A stretch of DNA of 64,000 nt from AC-32 sp963821495 (GTDB lineage: Bacteria; Actinomycetota; Thermoleophilia; Gaiellales; Gaiellaceae). This document shows, piece after piece, positions 26,482-34,103 of this stretch; positions within the stretch are counted from its first letter, which is position 1; the number at the start of each line of letters is the position of its first letter. Below the pieces are notes generated by a model. It did not search any database, was not told the DNA's origin, and worked only from the letters and a program-made list of their open reading frames with translations. The position numbers were made by a program, and so were the translations under genes. The stretch covers positions 372,001 to 436,000 of the forward strand of contig CAWGEA010000003.1 of assembly GCA_963821495.1 (NCBI GenBank), in the 5' to 3' direction.

Positions 26482-27455
26482 GCCGGGGCGGCGACGAGCG
26501 AGGCCTGCAGCTGCTCGAGTGCCTGGACGACCACGAGTCCGTCCCGGGCGGCCCGGCGCCGGTCGCCGCGGCCGGAGACGAGCTCGAGGAAGTGCTCTCC
26601 TTCCAGCCGCAGCGGCTCGTCGTTCGGGATCTTCGGGCTGAAGATGTCGCCCGAGCGCGTCTGCCACTCGCCCCATGTCGCAGACGGCTGCCAGGGGGCC
26701 TTCTCGTAGATCGTCACCTTGCGCTCCAGCTCCATGTCGTCGAAGACGACCATCTTCTCCTTCCCGACGACGGTGAGCTTGCGCATCTTGTGCGGGTCGA
26801 GCCACGAGAGATGCATGTGGGCGATCTTCCCCGAGGGGAAGCGCAGGTAGCAGAAGACGATGTCCTCCACGCCCTCGGTGAGGAAGGAGTTGCCGTGGGC
26901 CCACATCTCCGACGGCTCCTCCTCCAGCAGGTGGAGGATCACCGAGAGGTCGTGGACGCCGAGCGAGAGCAGCGCGTTCTCGTGCTTGCGGATCACGCCG
27001 AGGTTCTGGCGGTTCGAGTAGACGCAGAGGACCTCGCCGAGATCGCCCGCGTCGACGAGGCGCTTCAAGGTCCCGACGGCCGGGTGGTAGAGCAGCAGGT
27101 GGCCCGGCATCAGCACGAGGTCGCGGGCCTCGGAGAGCTCGCAGAGCTCCTCCATCTCCTGCGCCCGCATGGCAGGCGGCTTCTCCACGAACACGTGCTT
27201 GCCGGCCTCGAGAGCGGCCTTCGCGAGCTCGTAGTGGGTGATCACGGGCGTCGCCACCACGACCGCCTCGAGCTCGGGGTCGTCGAGCAGCTCCGCGAAG
27301 TCGGCCGTGACGCGGGCGTGCGGGTAGCGCGCGGCGAACTCCTCGCGCTTGGTCTCGTCGGCGTCGCAGAGCCAGGCGAGGTCGGCGAGCTGGTCGAAGT
27401 TCCGCGCAAGGTTCTTCCCCCACGCGCCGAGGCCGGCCTGTCCGATTCGCGTCAC
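26478..27455 (-). CDS. wbpB: Gfo/Idh/MocA oxidoreductase, WbpB type
   Basis: 325-residue NAD(P)-dependent sugar dehydrogenase. The start is the GTG that overlaps the stop of the preceding dehydrogenase gene (GTGA). N-terminal Rossmann loop GLGAWGKNLARNFDQL, then ATPVITHYELAKAALEAGKHVFVEKPPA with the family E-K-P, and the catalytic-domain segment LLSLGVHDLSVILHLLEE containing the conserved G-x-H-D. WbpB-type enzymes oxidise C3 of UDP-GlcNAc-uronate to prepare for transamination. The context (UDP-sugar 6-dehydrogenase before, acetyltransferase after) supports that role. Confidence 0.85.
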   Translation of the reverse strand: MTRIGQAGLGAWGKNLARNFDQLADLAWLCDADETKREEFAARYPHARVTADFAELLDDPELEAVVVATPVITHYELAKAALEAGKHVFVEKPPAMRAQEMEELCELSEARDLVLMPGHLLLYHPAVGTLKRLVDAGDLGEVLCVYSNRQNLGVIRKHENALLSLGVHDLSVILHLLEEEPSEMWAHGNSFLTEGVEDIVFCYLRFPSGKIAHMHLSWLDPHKMRKLTVVGKEKMVVFDDMELERKVTIYEKAPWQPSATWGEWQTRSGDIFSPKIPNDEPLRLEGEHFLELVSGRGDRRRAARDGLVVVQALEQLQASLVAAPA

Positions 27456-28714
27456 AGCTTCCAGACCTTGCCGTCGACCCGTCCGGTCCGGCCGGTCGCG
27501 TTGCGGAAGTCGACGACGAGCCTGGCGTCCTCGACGAGCCGCGCGTAGTCGATCGAGGAGTGCGCCGTGATGATGGTGACGCAGTCGTACGCACCGGGGT
27601 CGAGCGCCTGCGAGCTGAGATCGAGCTGGCGGAGCTCGGGCACGTGCGGGTCGTGGTACGAGACATCGGCGCCGGCCGTGCGCAGGAGCTCGATCAGCTT
27701 CAGCGCCGGCGACTCGCGCGTGTCGGGCACGTCGGCCTTGTACGCGACTCCGAGCACCAGCACCTTCGACCCGCTCAGCGAGCGCTGGGAGCCGTGGTTC
27801 AGCGCCTGCGAGATCAGCGAGCGGCAGAAGTACGGCATGTTCTGGTTCACCTTCCCCGCGAGCTCGATGAACTCGGTGTAGAAGTCGAACTGGCGCGCCT
27901 TCCACGAGAGGTAGAAGGGGTCGACGGGGAGGCAGTGGCCGCCGAGGCCGGGGCCCGGCTCGAAGCGCATGAAGCCGAACGGCTTCGTCGCCGCCGCGTC
28001 CACGACCTCCCAGATGTCGAGGCCCATCCGGTCGCACAGTTGCGCGAGCTCGTTGACGAGCGCGATGTTGACCGAGCGGAAGATGTTCTCGAGCAGCTTC
28101 GTCAGCTCCGCCGCCTCGGGCGACGAGACCTGCACGACCTCGTCCACCGCGCTCCCGTACAGCTCGAGTGCGCGGCGCGTGCACTCCTCCGTCAGGCCGC
28201 CCACGACCTTGGGCGTCGTCTTCGTCGTCCAGTCCTCGCGGCCGGGGTCGACGCGCTCGGGCGAGAACGCCAGGTGGAAGTCCTTGCCCGCCTTCAGGCC
28301 GCTCCGCTCGAGGATCGGGGCGACCTCCTCGCGTGTCGTGCCCGGGTACGTGGTCGATTCCACCACGACCAGGTGACCTGCGCGGAGTCGCGGCGCGATC
28401 TCGCGGACGGCGCCCAGGAGGATGTCGAGGTCCGGCTCGCGCTGGGGCGAGAGCGGCGTCGGCAGCGCGACGAGGATCGCGTCCGCCTCACGAAGCTCGT
28501 CGTAGTCGGTCGTGGCGGTCAGCAGACCCGCGTCGACGTGGCGCTTCAGCACCTCGGAGGGCACGTCCTCGATGTAGCTCTCGCCGCGGTTGAGCTGCTC
28601 GACGCGGTCGGCCTGGACGTCCACGAGCACGACGGAGTGCCCCGCGTCGGCGAAGACGCGCCCCAGAGGGACGCCGACGTAGCCGGCGCCGATGATCGCG
28701 ATCGTCTGGCTCAC
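27452..28714 (-). CDS. wbpA: UDP-N-acetylhexosamine 6-dehydrogenase, WbpA/WecC type
   Basis: Oxidises C6 of UDP-GlcNAc (WbpA) or UDP-ManNAc (WecC) twice to the uronate. 420 residues, UDP-glucose/GDP-mannose dehydrogenase fold: IIGAGYVGVPLGRVFADAGH (NAD), VESTTYPGTTREEV, LAFSPERVDPG, TKLLENIFRSVNIALVNE, and the catalytic cysteine in GPGLGGHCLPVDPFYLSWKA. The form of that last motif is the WbpA-like version. Overlaps wecB by four bases upstream and wbpB by four downstream, so the four genes are one coupled operon. Confidence 0.9.
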   Translation of the reverse strand: MSQTIAIIGAGYVGVPLGRVFADAGHSVVLVDVQADRVEQLNRGESYIEDVPSEVLKRHVDAGLLTATTDYDELREADAILVALPTPLSPQREPDLDILLGAVREIAPRLRAGHLVVVESTTYPGTTREEVAPILERSGLKAGKDFHLAFSPERVDPGREDWTTKTTPKVVGGLTEECTRRALELYGSAVDEVVQVSSPEAAELTKLLENIFRSVNIALVNELAQLCDRMGLDIWEVVDAAATKPFGFMRFEPGPGLGGHCLPVDPFYLSWKARQFDFYTEFIELAGKVNQNMPYFCRSLISQALNHGSQRSLSGSKVLVLGVAYKADVPDTRESPALKLIELLRTAGADVSYHDPHVPELRQLDLSSQALDPGAYDCVTIITAHSSIDYARLVEDARLVVDFRNATGRTGRVDGKVWKL

Positions 28715-29751
28715 GGGGCGCTAAGCGTATAGAGGGCGTCCGCGATCCTCGCGGCGGCGTGGCCGTCGCCGTAGAGCGGCGGCGCGTCGGCGGGGAAGCG
28801 TGCCTCCATGAGCGCGGACCCTAGCCGGGAGAGGTCGTCCGGGTCGACCAGGGTGTTCCCACCCGCGAGCACGGTGTCGACCCACTCGGTCGAGGGGCGC
28901 AGCGTGACGCAGGGCACCCCCAGCCAGTAGGCCTCCTTCTGCAGTCCGCCGGAGTCCGTCACGACGCGCCGTGCGCCCGCGACGAGCGCCAGCATCTCGA
29001 GGTAGCCGACCGGCTCGATCGGGTGCAGCTGCGCGGCGAGCTCGATGCCGTGCGCGTCGAGCACCTTGCGCGTACGCGGGTGAACGGGGAAGACGAACGA
29101 CCAGCCCGACGCGTTCAGGGCCTCGACGATGCGGCGCAGCCTCTCCGGCTCGGTGTTCGCCTCGCGGTGGATCGTCAGCACCGCGTACTCCTCCGGCGCA
29201 GCCACCGTGGCGCGGCGCTCCGCGATCGGGGCGAAGACGCGGGTCGCGTCGGCCATCACGTCCCCCACCACCTCGGCGCGGCCGCCGACTCCCTCACCGG
29301 CGAGTGTCTGGGCCGAGCGCTCGTCCGGGCAGAGCAGGAGCGTGCCGATCCGGTCGGTCTCGATTCGGTTCCGCTCTTCCGGCATCGAGAGGTCGCCGCT
29401 GCGCAGCCCAGCTTCCACGTGCGCGAGCGGCATTTCCGCCTCGACGGCCGCGAGCGCGCCCGCCAGGGTTGAGTTCGTGTCGCCGTAGACGAGCACCCAG
29501 TCCGGCCGCTCCTCCCGTAACGGCCCGGCGATCGCGGCCCGCATCTCAGCCGTGTCCGCGGTGCGCAGATCGAGTGCGTAGCGCGGCTCCGCGAGGCCCA
29601 GCTCCTCGAAGAAGACCTGCGAGAGCTCGGGGTCGTAGTGCTGGCCCGTGTGCACCACGATCTCCTCGATTCCCCGCTCCCGCAGGGCCACCGAGGTGGG
29701 CGCCGCCTTGATGAACTGGGGCCGGTTTCCGACGACCGAGAAGACCTTCAT
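28711..29751 (-). CDS. wecB: UDP-N-acetylglucosamine 2-epimerase family (WecB/WbpI type)
   Basis: GT-B-fold non-hydrolysing epimerase, 346 residues, first gene of the sugar operon. Motifs: VVGNRPQFIKAAPTSVALRE, VHTGQHYD, VYGDTNSTLAGALAA, AHVEAGLRSGD with MPEERNR, LTIHREANTE, and TDSGGLQKEAYWLGVPCVTLR. Whether its substrate is UDP-GlcNAc (WecB) or the diacetamido uronate (WbpI) cannot be read from sequence; the neighbours favour the latter. TAGTGT lies 9 bases before the ATG and overlaps the tRNA promoter on the other strand. Confidence 0.9.
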   Translation of the reverse strand: MKVFSVVGNRPQFIKAAPTSVALRERGIEEIVVHTGQHYDPELSQVFFEELGLAEPRYALDLRTADTAEMRAAIAGPLREERPDWVLVYGDTNSTLAGALAAVEAEMPLAHVEAGLRSGDLSMPEERNRIETDRIGTLLLCPDERSAQTLAGEGVGGRAEVVGDVMADATRVFAPIAERRATVAAPEEYAVLTIHREANTEPERLRRIVEALNASGWSFVFPVHPRTRKVLDAHGIELAAQLHPIEPVGYLEMLALVAGARRVVTDSGGLQKEAYWLGVPCVTLRPSTEWVDTVLAGGNTLVDPDDLSRLGSALMEARFPADAPPLYGDGHAAARIADALYTLSAP

Positions 29752-29759
29752 TGCGCGGC

Positions 29760-29766
29760 TACACTA
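29760..29766. promoter_or_regulatory. Overlapping divergent -10 boxes of wecB and tRNA-Lys
   Basis: On the minus strand TAGTGT (29761-29766) sits 9 bases before the wecB ATG. On the plus strand TACACT (29760-29765) is placed to start RNA a few bases before the tRNA. The two hexamers occupy the same DNA, so the promoters should compete. Confidence 0.4.
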
Positions 29767-29777
29767 TTCGCCGCTCC

Positions 29778-29850
29778 GGGCCGTTAGCTCAGCTGGTAGA
29801 GCAGGGGACTCTTAATCCCAAGGTCGTAGGTTCGATCCCTACACGGCCCA
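29778..29850 (+). tRNA. tRNA-Lys (anticodon CTT)
   Basis: 73-base cloverleaf. The acceptor arms GGGCCGT (29778-29784) and ACGGCCC (29843-29849) pair perfectly and are followed by discriminator A. The D-arm is GCTC-AGCTGGTAGA-GAGC type, the anticodon loop CTCTTAA gives CTT at 29811-29813, and the T-arm is GTAGG-TTCGATC-CCTAC. CCA is not encoded (TTT follows). It reads AAG lysine codons, the preferred ones in this GC-rich genome. Confidence 0.97.
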
Positions 29851-29988
29851 TTTGACAGCTTGGAGAGATGCGCTAACCCGCATTCCTCCATGAGTCGGGT
29901 GTGACGGAAAGGCACGACAGCGGCGGCTGTCAGGCAGCGGCCCCTTGAAGCATCGCGTACCGCCCTGTGACGGGTCCCGCGCGCCGAA
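29851..29988. other. Intergenic region after tRNA-Lys
   Basis: 138 bases between the tRNA and the next stop codon. I see no gene, no clear terminator hairpin with a T run, and no tRNA-derived duplication or attachment-site repeat. Confidence 0.5.
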
Positions 29989-30447
29989 TCAGCCGTACGT
30001 GTGCTTGTACGCGAGCTCGGCCCTCTGCGCCTGCCTGAGCGTCGCCGCCCCGTTGCAGACCTTCTGGTGCCAGGCGTTCTCGTGCCGATCGCTCTTGCGG
30101 GCCTGTGCCAGCGGCTCCGGCCAGAGGTTCTTCTTCGAGTACGGGGCGCCGCCGAGCTCGAGCGAGATCAGATGATCCTCCTCGTAATGGGAGGGCCTGC
30201 GGTCCGCGTAATGCCAAGCCCTGAGCTGCTTGCGCTCGAGGGCCCTCGTGTAGCTCGCCGGCGGGCGGATCTTCGCCGTCCAGCCCTTCACGCAGATCGT
30301 CTTCGAGATCGTCTTCTGGGTGACCTTCGAGTAGCGGGCCCCGGGGGTGTGGGTGGGCAGGATCAGGCGAGCGCCCGCTGCGAGCGCCGCTCCCACTGCG
30401 ACGAATCCAGCCGCAACGGTGGCGGTGAGAACGAGTCGACCCCTCAC
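29989..30447 (-). CDS. Secreted HNH-like small protein
   Basis: 152 residues with an N-terminal signal or anchor (RLVLTATVAAGFVAVGAALAAGA). The mature part holds YTRALERKQLRAW, then SHYEEDHLISLELGGAP and KKNLWPEPLAQARKSDRHE. The E-x-D-H-L-I-x-L-E-L-G-G / N-L-W-P-E-P pair resembles a beta-beta-alpha-metal HNH core seen in small exported proteins of many bacteria. A nuclease activity outside the membrane is inferred, not shown. The GTG start has only a weak GAGGT upstream. Confidence 0.78.
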   Translation of the reverse strand: MRGRLVLTATVAAGFVAVGAALAAGARLILPTHTPGARYSKVTQKTISKTICVKGWTAKIRPPASYTRALERKQLRAWHYADRRPSHYEEDHLISLELGGAPYSKKNLWPEPLAQARKSDRHENAWHQKVCNGAATLRQAQRAELAYKHTYG

Positions 30448-30526
30448 ACCTCAGGTTACGGCCCCGGCCGCATGGCTCCTGCCTAAAGCATCACCCAGGC
30501 CTGCTCGGTCGAGCGCAAGCCCCAAC

Positions 30527-30703
30527 CTAGGCTTGCGCCACCCTCTCCGACGGCGACATGAACGCGCCGAAGATCCAGAGAATCGGGAAGAAGATCCCGA
30601 GGAAGAACATCCACCCGTGTCCGTTCCTGAGCGTCATGAGCCCGAGCGTGAACGCCACGATGACGTACAGGATCGCGCCGCCGATTCCGATTCCCCACCA
30701 CAT
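30527..30703 (-). CDS. Small two-helix membrane protein
   Basis: 58 residues from the ATG at 30703, chosen because a good GGGAGG ribosome binding site lies 6 bases upstream; an ATG at 30778 would add an unrelated N-terminus. Two hydrophobic segments (GGAILYVIVAFTLGLMTL and WMFFLGIFFPILWIFGAFM) are joined by a short RNGHG turn. Not recognised; the form is that of a PspC-like or phage-shock-type small membrane protein, without enough similarity to name it. Unlike most neighbours it uses a leadered message. Confidence 0.7.
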   Translation of the reverse strand: MWWGIGIGGAILYVIVAFTLGLMTLRNGHGWMFFLGIFFPILWIFGAFMSPSERVAQA

Positions 30704-30722
30704 AACTGCCTCCCATCGAGTA

Positions 30723-30740
30723 GCGACGGTTATCCGTCGC
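30723..30740 (-). promoter_or_regulatory. Perfect hairpin in the leader of the small membrane protein
   Basis: GCGACGG-TTAT-CCGTCGC forms a perfect seven-base-pair stem-loop about 20 bases upstream of the 30703 start codon. It lacks a T tract. It could be a leader structure controlling translation or a protein-binding palindrome. Confidence 0.4.
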
Positions 30741-30908
30741 ACTTGGAGCGTGGCATCAGGGACGAAGCCAACCATCATCCTGTGTGGATGAGGTCATCGA
30801 GCCCGTCCCGTCCCTCGGGGCGGTTGCACTCCGGGGGCTTCCTCGGTCAAGCTACGGGCCTCGCGCACGACGCCCAGATGCGCACGGGTTGCTGACCGAG
30901 GAGGCGAC

Positions 30909-31340
30909 ATGAAGCGTGTTTCGGAGATCCTCGACGAGAAGGGCCACGCCGTGCTCAAGATCGATGCCGGCGCCTCGGTCTTCGAGGCGGTCCAGCAGAT
31001 GGTGGAGGCCAACGTCGGGGCACTGCTAGTGACGAACGGCGAGGAGATCGCGGGCATCGTGACCGAGCGGGACTACCTGCGGCGCGTCGCCGTCGAAGGG
31101 CGCGACGAGAAGAAGACCCCGGTCCGGGAGGTCATGTCCTCAGAGCTCGTCGTGGTCACCCCCGAGGCATCCGTCGACGAGTGCATGGCCCTGATGACCA
31201 ACCGCCGCATCCGGCATCTCCCGGTCGTCGACGGCGGCGAGGTCGCCGGGATCGTCTCGATCGGCGATGTGGTCAAGTTCCAGTCGAGGGAGCAGAGCTT
31301 CCAGATCCAGTTCCTGCAGGACTACATCGGCGCGCGCTAG
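30909..31340 (+). CDS. CBS-domain pair protein
   Basis: 143-residue stand-alone Bateman module: two CBS domains (residues 5-65 and 75-135), with the characteristic GIVTERDYLRRVAVEGRD after the first and HLPVVDGGEVAGIVSIGDVVK after the second. Such proteins sense adenosine nucleotides; the target is not evident. A clear GAGGAGG ribosome binding site precedes the ATG. The sensor-kinase unit begins 50 bases downstream. Confidence 0.9.
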   Translation: MKRVSEILDEKGHAVLKIDAGASVFEAVQQMVEANVGALLVTNGEEIAGIVTERDYLRRVAVEGRDEKKTPVREVMSSELVVVTPEASVDECMALMTNRRIRHLPVVDGGEVAGIVSIGDVVKFQSREQSFQIQFLQDYIGAR

Positions 31341-31389
31341 GCGTAATCCTCGCGAGCTGGGGGTACAGTTCGCCGCGGGGAGGCAGCTG

Positions 31390-31458
31390 ATGGTCGACTA
31401 CCGGATCCCGAAGCCAGGCGGGGTGCGGGTCGCGGCATACGCGGCGGCCGCACGGTGA
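31390..31458 (+). CDS. 22-residue leader ORF coupled to the sensor kinase
   Basis: ATG at 31390 with a strong GGGGAGG ribosome binding site 6 bases upstream opens a 22-codon frame (MVDYRIPKPGGVRVAAYAAAAR). Its TGA overlaps the GTG of the kinase gene (GTGA). The kinase itself has no ribosome binding site of its own other than within this ORF. The arrangement suggests translational coupling or a regulatory leader peptide. It is in a different frame from the kinase, so it is not its N-terminus. Confidence 0.5.
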   Translation: MVDYRIPKPGGVRVAAYAAAAR

Positions 31459-34103
31459 TCGCGCGGGAGCACCTCACAGCAGACGAGGGCGTCCGCTTCC
31501 TCGCTGAGGCCGGCGAGGCGCTGGCCGAGTCGCTCGACTGGGAGGAGACGCTCGTTCAGGTCGCGCGGCTTGCGGTGCCGGCGCTCGCGGACTGGTGCAT
31601 CGTCGACGTGCTCGAGGAGGACGGCGTGACGATCAAGCAGGTCGCCGTCGCAGCGAGCGACCCGCGCAAGGAGGATCTCCTGCGCGAGATGCGGCTGCTC
31701 TACCCGCCGGAGATCGACTCGCCGCAGCCGGCGGCACAGACCCTGCGGAGCGGCGAGCCCGTCGTCTTTCCCGAGTTCGACCCCGAGTCGCTGCGCGAGA
31801 CGACACGTGACGAGCGGCACTTCGAGCTGATGCGGCAGCTCGACCCGCGCGCGGCGGTGGCGGTGCCGCTTTCCGCGCGCAAGCGGACGATCGGGTCGCT
31901 CACGCTGGCGATGTCGGAGTCCGATCGCCGCTACGGCGAGGCTGAGGTCGCGCTGGCAGTCGGGCTCGCGAGCCGTGCCGCGCTCGCGGTCGACAACGCC
32001 GTGCTGTTCTCGCGCGAGCGCGAGGCGCGGGCGGCCGCCGAGGAGGCCGTGAGTCGCCTGCGCGACCTCGAGACGATCTCCGCGGCAGCGCTCACCCACC
32101 TCGACCTCGACCGCCTGCTGGCGAACCTCCTCGACGGGATCCGCTCGGTCATGCACAGCGACACGGCCGTCGCGCTGCTGCTCGACGAGTCGAGCGACCA
32201 GCTCGTCGCCTCGTGGGCGCGCGGCCTCGAAGAGGAGGTCGAGGCGGGCGTGCGGGTGCCCGTCGGGGCCGGCTTCGCGGGGCGGGTCGCCGCGACCCGC
32301 AGGCCCGTCTACATCCCGGACGTGAAGCGCGCGGAGGTCGTCAACCCGCTGCTCGTGAAGCGCGGGCTGACGTCGCTGCTGGGCGTGCCACTGCTCGCCG
32401 ACGGGCGGCTGCTCGGGGTGCTCCACATCGGCTCCGTTCGTCCCCGCGTGTTCACCAAGGACGACGAGCGGACGCTGCAGCTGCTCGCAGACCGCGTCGC
32501 GCTCGCGCTCCAGCAGTCGCGGCTCTACGAAAGCGAGCGCGTCGCCAGCCGCCGCCTGGAGTTCCTCGCGGAGGCGAGCGAGCTGCTGAGCTCGACGCTC
32601 GAGTTCGGCACGGCCCTGCAGCGCCTGAGCGTGCTCACGATTCCCTACCTCGGCGACTGGTGCGTGATCGACGTGCTGCTATCCGGGGAGCGGCTCGAGC
32701 GCGTCGCCGTCGCGCATGTCGACCCCGAGCTGCGGGCGGCGGCGTACGAGTTCGACGTCCGACTCGACCACGCCGCGCCACACGGGCCCGCCCACGTGAT
32801 CGCCACCGGGCGCTCCGAGCTGATCCCGGAGGTCTCCGACGAGCACCTGCGGGAGGCGAGCCGCGGTGACGAGAAGCTCTTGAAGGGGCTGCGCTCGATC
32901 GGCATGACTTCGCTGATCTCCGTGCCGCTGAGCGCGCGGGGCCGGATCCTCGGGGCGATCACGCTGCTCTCGACGAGCGAGCGTCGCTTCGGCGAGGAGG
33001 ATCTCGCGACGGCGGAGGAGCTCGCGCGCCGGGCGGCCGTGGCCGTCGACAACGCGCTCCTTTTCGACGAGGCCGAGCGCCGCGCCGACGCGGCGCGTGT
33101 GCTGGAGCACATCGGCGACGGCGTCTTCATGCTGGACCACGACGGCGTGGTGCGGCTCTGGAACCGCGCGGCCGAGGCGGTGACGCAGCTGCCGGCGGAG
33201 GACGTGGTCGGGCGCGTGGCGGAGGAGGTGATACCCGGCTGGCGCGCGATCGCGGACCGTGTCCCTGTCGCGAGCGCGCCGAGTGCGGCGCTGGCCGCGG
33301 AGACGCTGCCGCTCGAGGTTCCCGGGCGCGAGCTGTGGCTTTCGATCGCGGCGGTCGAGTTCGCCGAAGGGACGGTGTACGCCTTCCGCGACCTGACCGC
33401 GGACCGCGTGCTGGAGGAGCTGCGCAGCGACTTCGTCTCGACGGTCTCCCACGAGCTGCGCACGCCGCTTGCCGCGATCTACGGCGCGGCGCTCACGCTT
33501 CAGCGGCCCGACCTGAGCCTCGACGAAACGCAGCGCGGGAACCTGCTCGACGTGATCTCGACCGAGTCCGAGCGGCTCGCGCGCACCGTCAACGACATCC
33601 TCTGGGCAAGCCGCCTCGACGCCGAGCGTGTCCACCTCGAGGTCGGCACGCACGACCCACGCGACCTCACGCGCACGGTCGTGGACGCTGCGCGAGTCCA
33701 TCTGCCGCCGGCCGTCGAGCTCGCGTTCTCCAGTGAGCCGGACCTGCCGCCGATCGTGGCCGACCCCGACAAGGTGCGGCAGGTACTGACGAACCTCGTC
33801 GACAACGCCGTCAAGTACTCGCCGGACGGCGGCCTCGTGGCCGTCGCGATCTCGCGCCGCGAGCACGCCGTCCGCTTCAGCGTCGCCGACCGCGGGCTCG
33901 GGATCCCGCAGAGCGAGCAACGCCGGATCTTCGACAAGTTCTACCGGGTCGACCCGAACCTGACGCGGGGCGTCGGCGGCACCGGGCTGGGGCTCTACAT
34001 CTGCCGCGAGCTCGTGCGGCGGATGAACGGGACGATCTGGGTCGAGTCCCGCGACGGCGAGGGCTCGCAGTTCAGCTTCGAGCTGCCGGTAGCGACAGCG
34101 TGA
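31455..34103 (+). CDS. Multi-GAF/PAS sensor histidine kinase
   Basis: 882 residues, no transmembrane segment seen, so probably cytoplasmic. Three GAF-like domains (about 15-175, 195-355, 370-530; the first and third share WCIVDVL/WCVIDVLL), a PAS domain (about 545-640; VLEHIGDGVFMLDHDGVVRLWNRAAEAV), then HisKA with VSHELRTPLAAIYG (phospho-His near residue 666) and HATPase with NLVDNAVKYSPDGG, DRGLGIPQSEQRRIF and GVGGTGLGLYICRELV. The GTG start overlaps the leader ORF. No response regulator is adjacent. Its end overlaps a second kinase on the opposite strand by 32 bases. Confidence 0.92.
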   Translation: MIAREHLTADEGVRFLAEAGEALAESLDWEETLVQVARLAVPALADWCIVDVLEEDGVTIKQVAVAASDPRKEDLLREMRLLYPPEIDSPQPAAQTLRSGEPVVFPEFDPESLRETTRDERHFELMRQLDPRAAVAVPLSARKRTIGSLTLAMSESDRRYGEAEVALAVGLASRAALAVDNAVLFSREREARAAAEEAVSRLRDLETISAAALTHLDLDRLLANLLDGIRSVMHSDTAVALLLDESSDQLVASWARGLEEEVEAGVRVPVGAGFAGRVAATRRPVYIPDVKRAEVVNPLLVKRGLTSLLGVPLLADGRLLGVLHIGSVRPRVFTKDDERTLQLLADRVALALQQSRLYESERVASRRLEFLAEASELLSSTLEFGTALQRLSVLTIPYLGDWCVIDVLLSGERLERVAVAHVDPELRAAAYEFDVRLDHAAPHGPAHVIATGRSELIPEVSDEHLREASRGDEKLLKGLRSIGMTSLISVPLSARGRILGAITLLSTSERRFGEEDLATAEELARRAAVAVDNALLFDEAERRADAARVLEHIGDGVFMLDHDGVVRLWNRAAEAVTQLPAEDVVGRVAEEVIPGWRAIADRVPVASAPSAALAAETLPLEVPGRELWLSIAAVEFAEGTVYAFRDLTADRVLEELRSDFVSTVSHELRTPLAAIYGAALTLQRPDLSLDETQRGNLLDVISTESERLARTVNDILWASRLDAERVHLEVGTHDPRDLTRTVVDAARVHLPPAVELAFSSEPDLPPIVADPDKVRQVLTNLVDNAVKYSPDGGLVAVAISRREHAVRFSVADRGLGIPQSEQRRIFDKFYRVDPNLTRGVGGTGLGLYICRELVRRMNGTIWVESRDGEGSQFSFELPVATA

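Noticed and set aside
31390..31458. The leader ORF as the true N-terminus of the sensor kinase
   Set aside because: It is in a different frame (31390 versus 31455) and ends at a TGA overlapping the kinase GTG.
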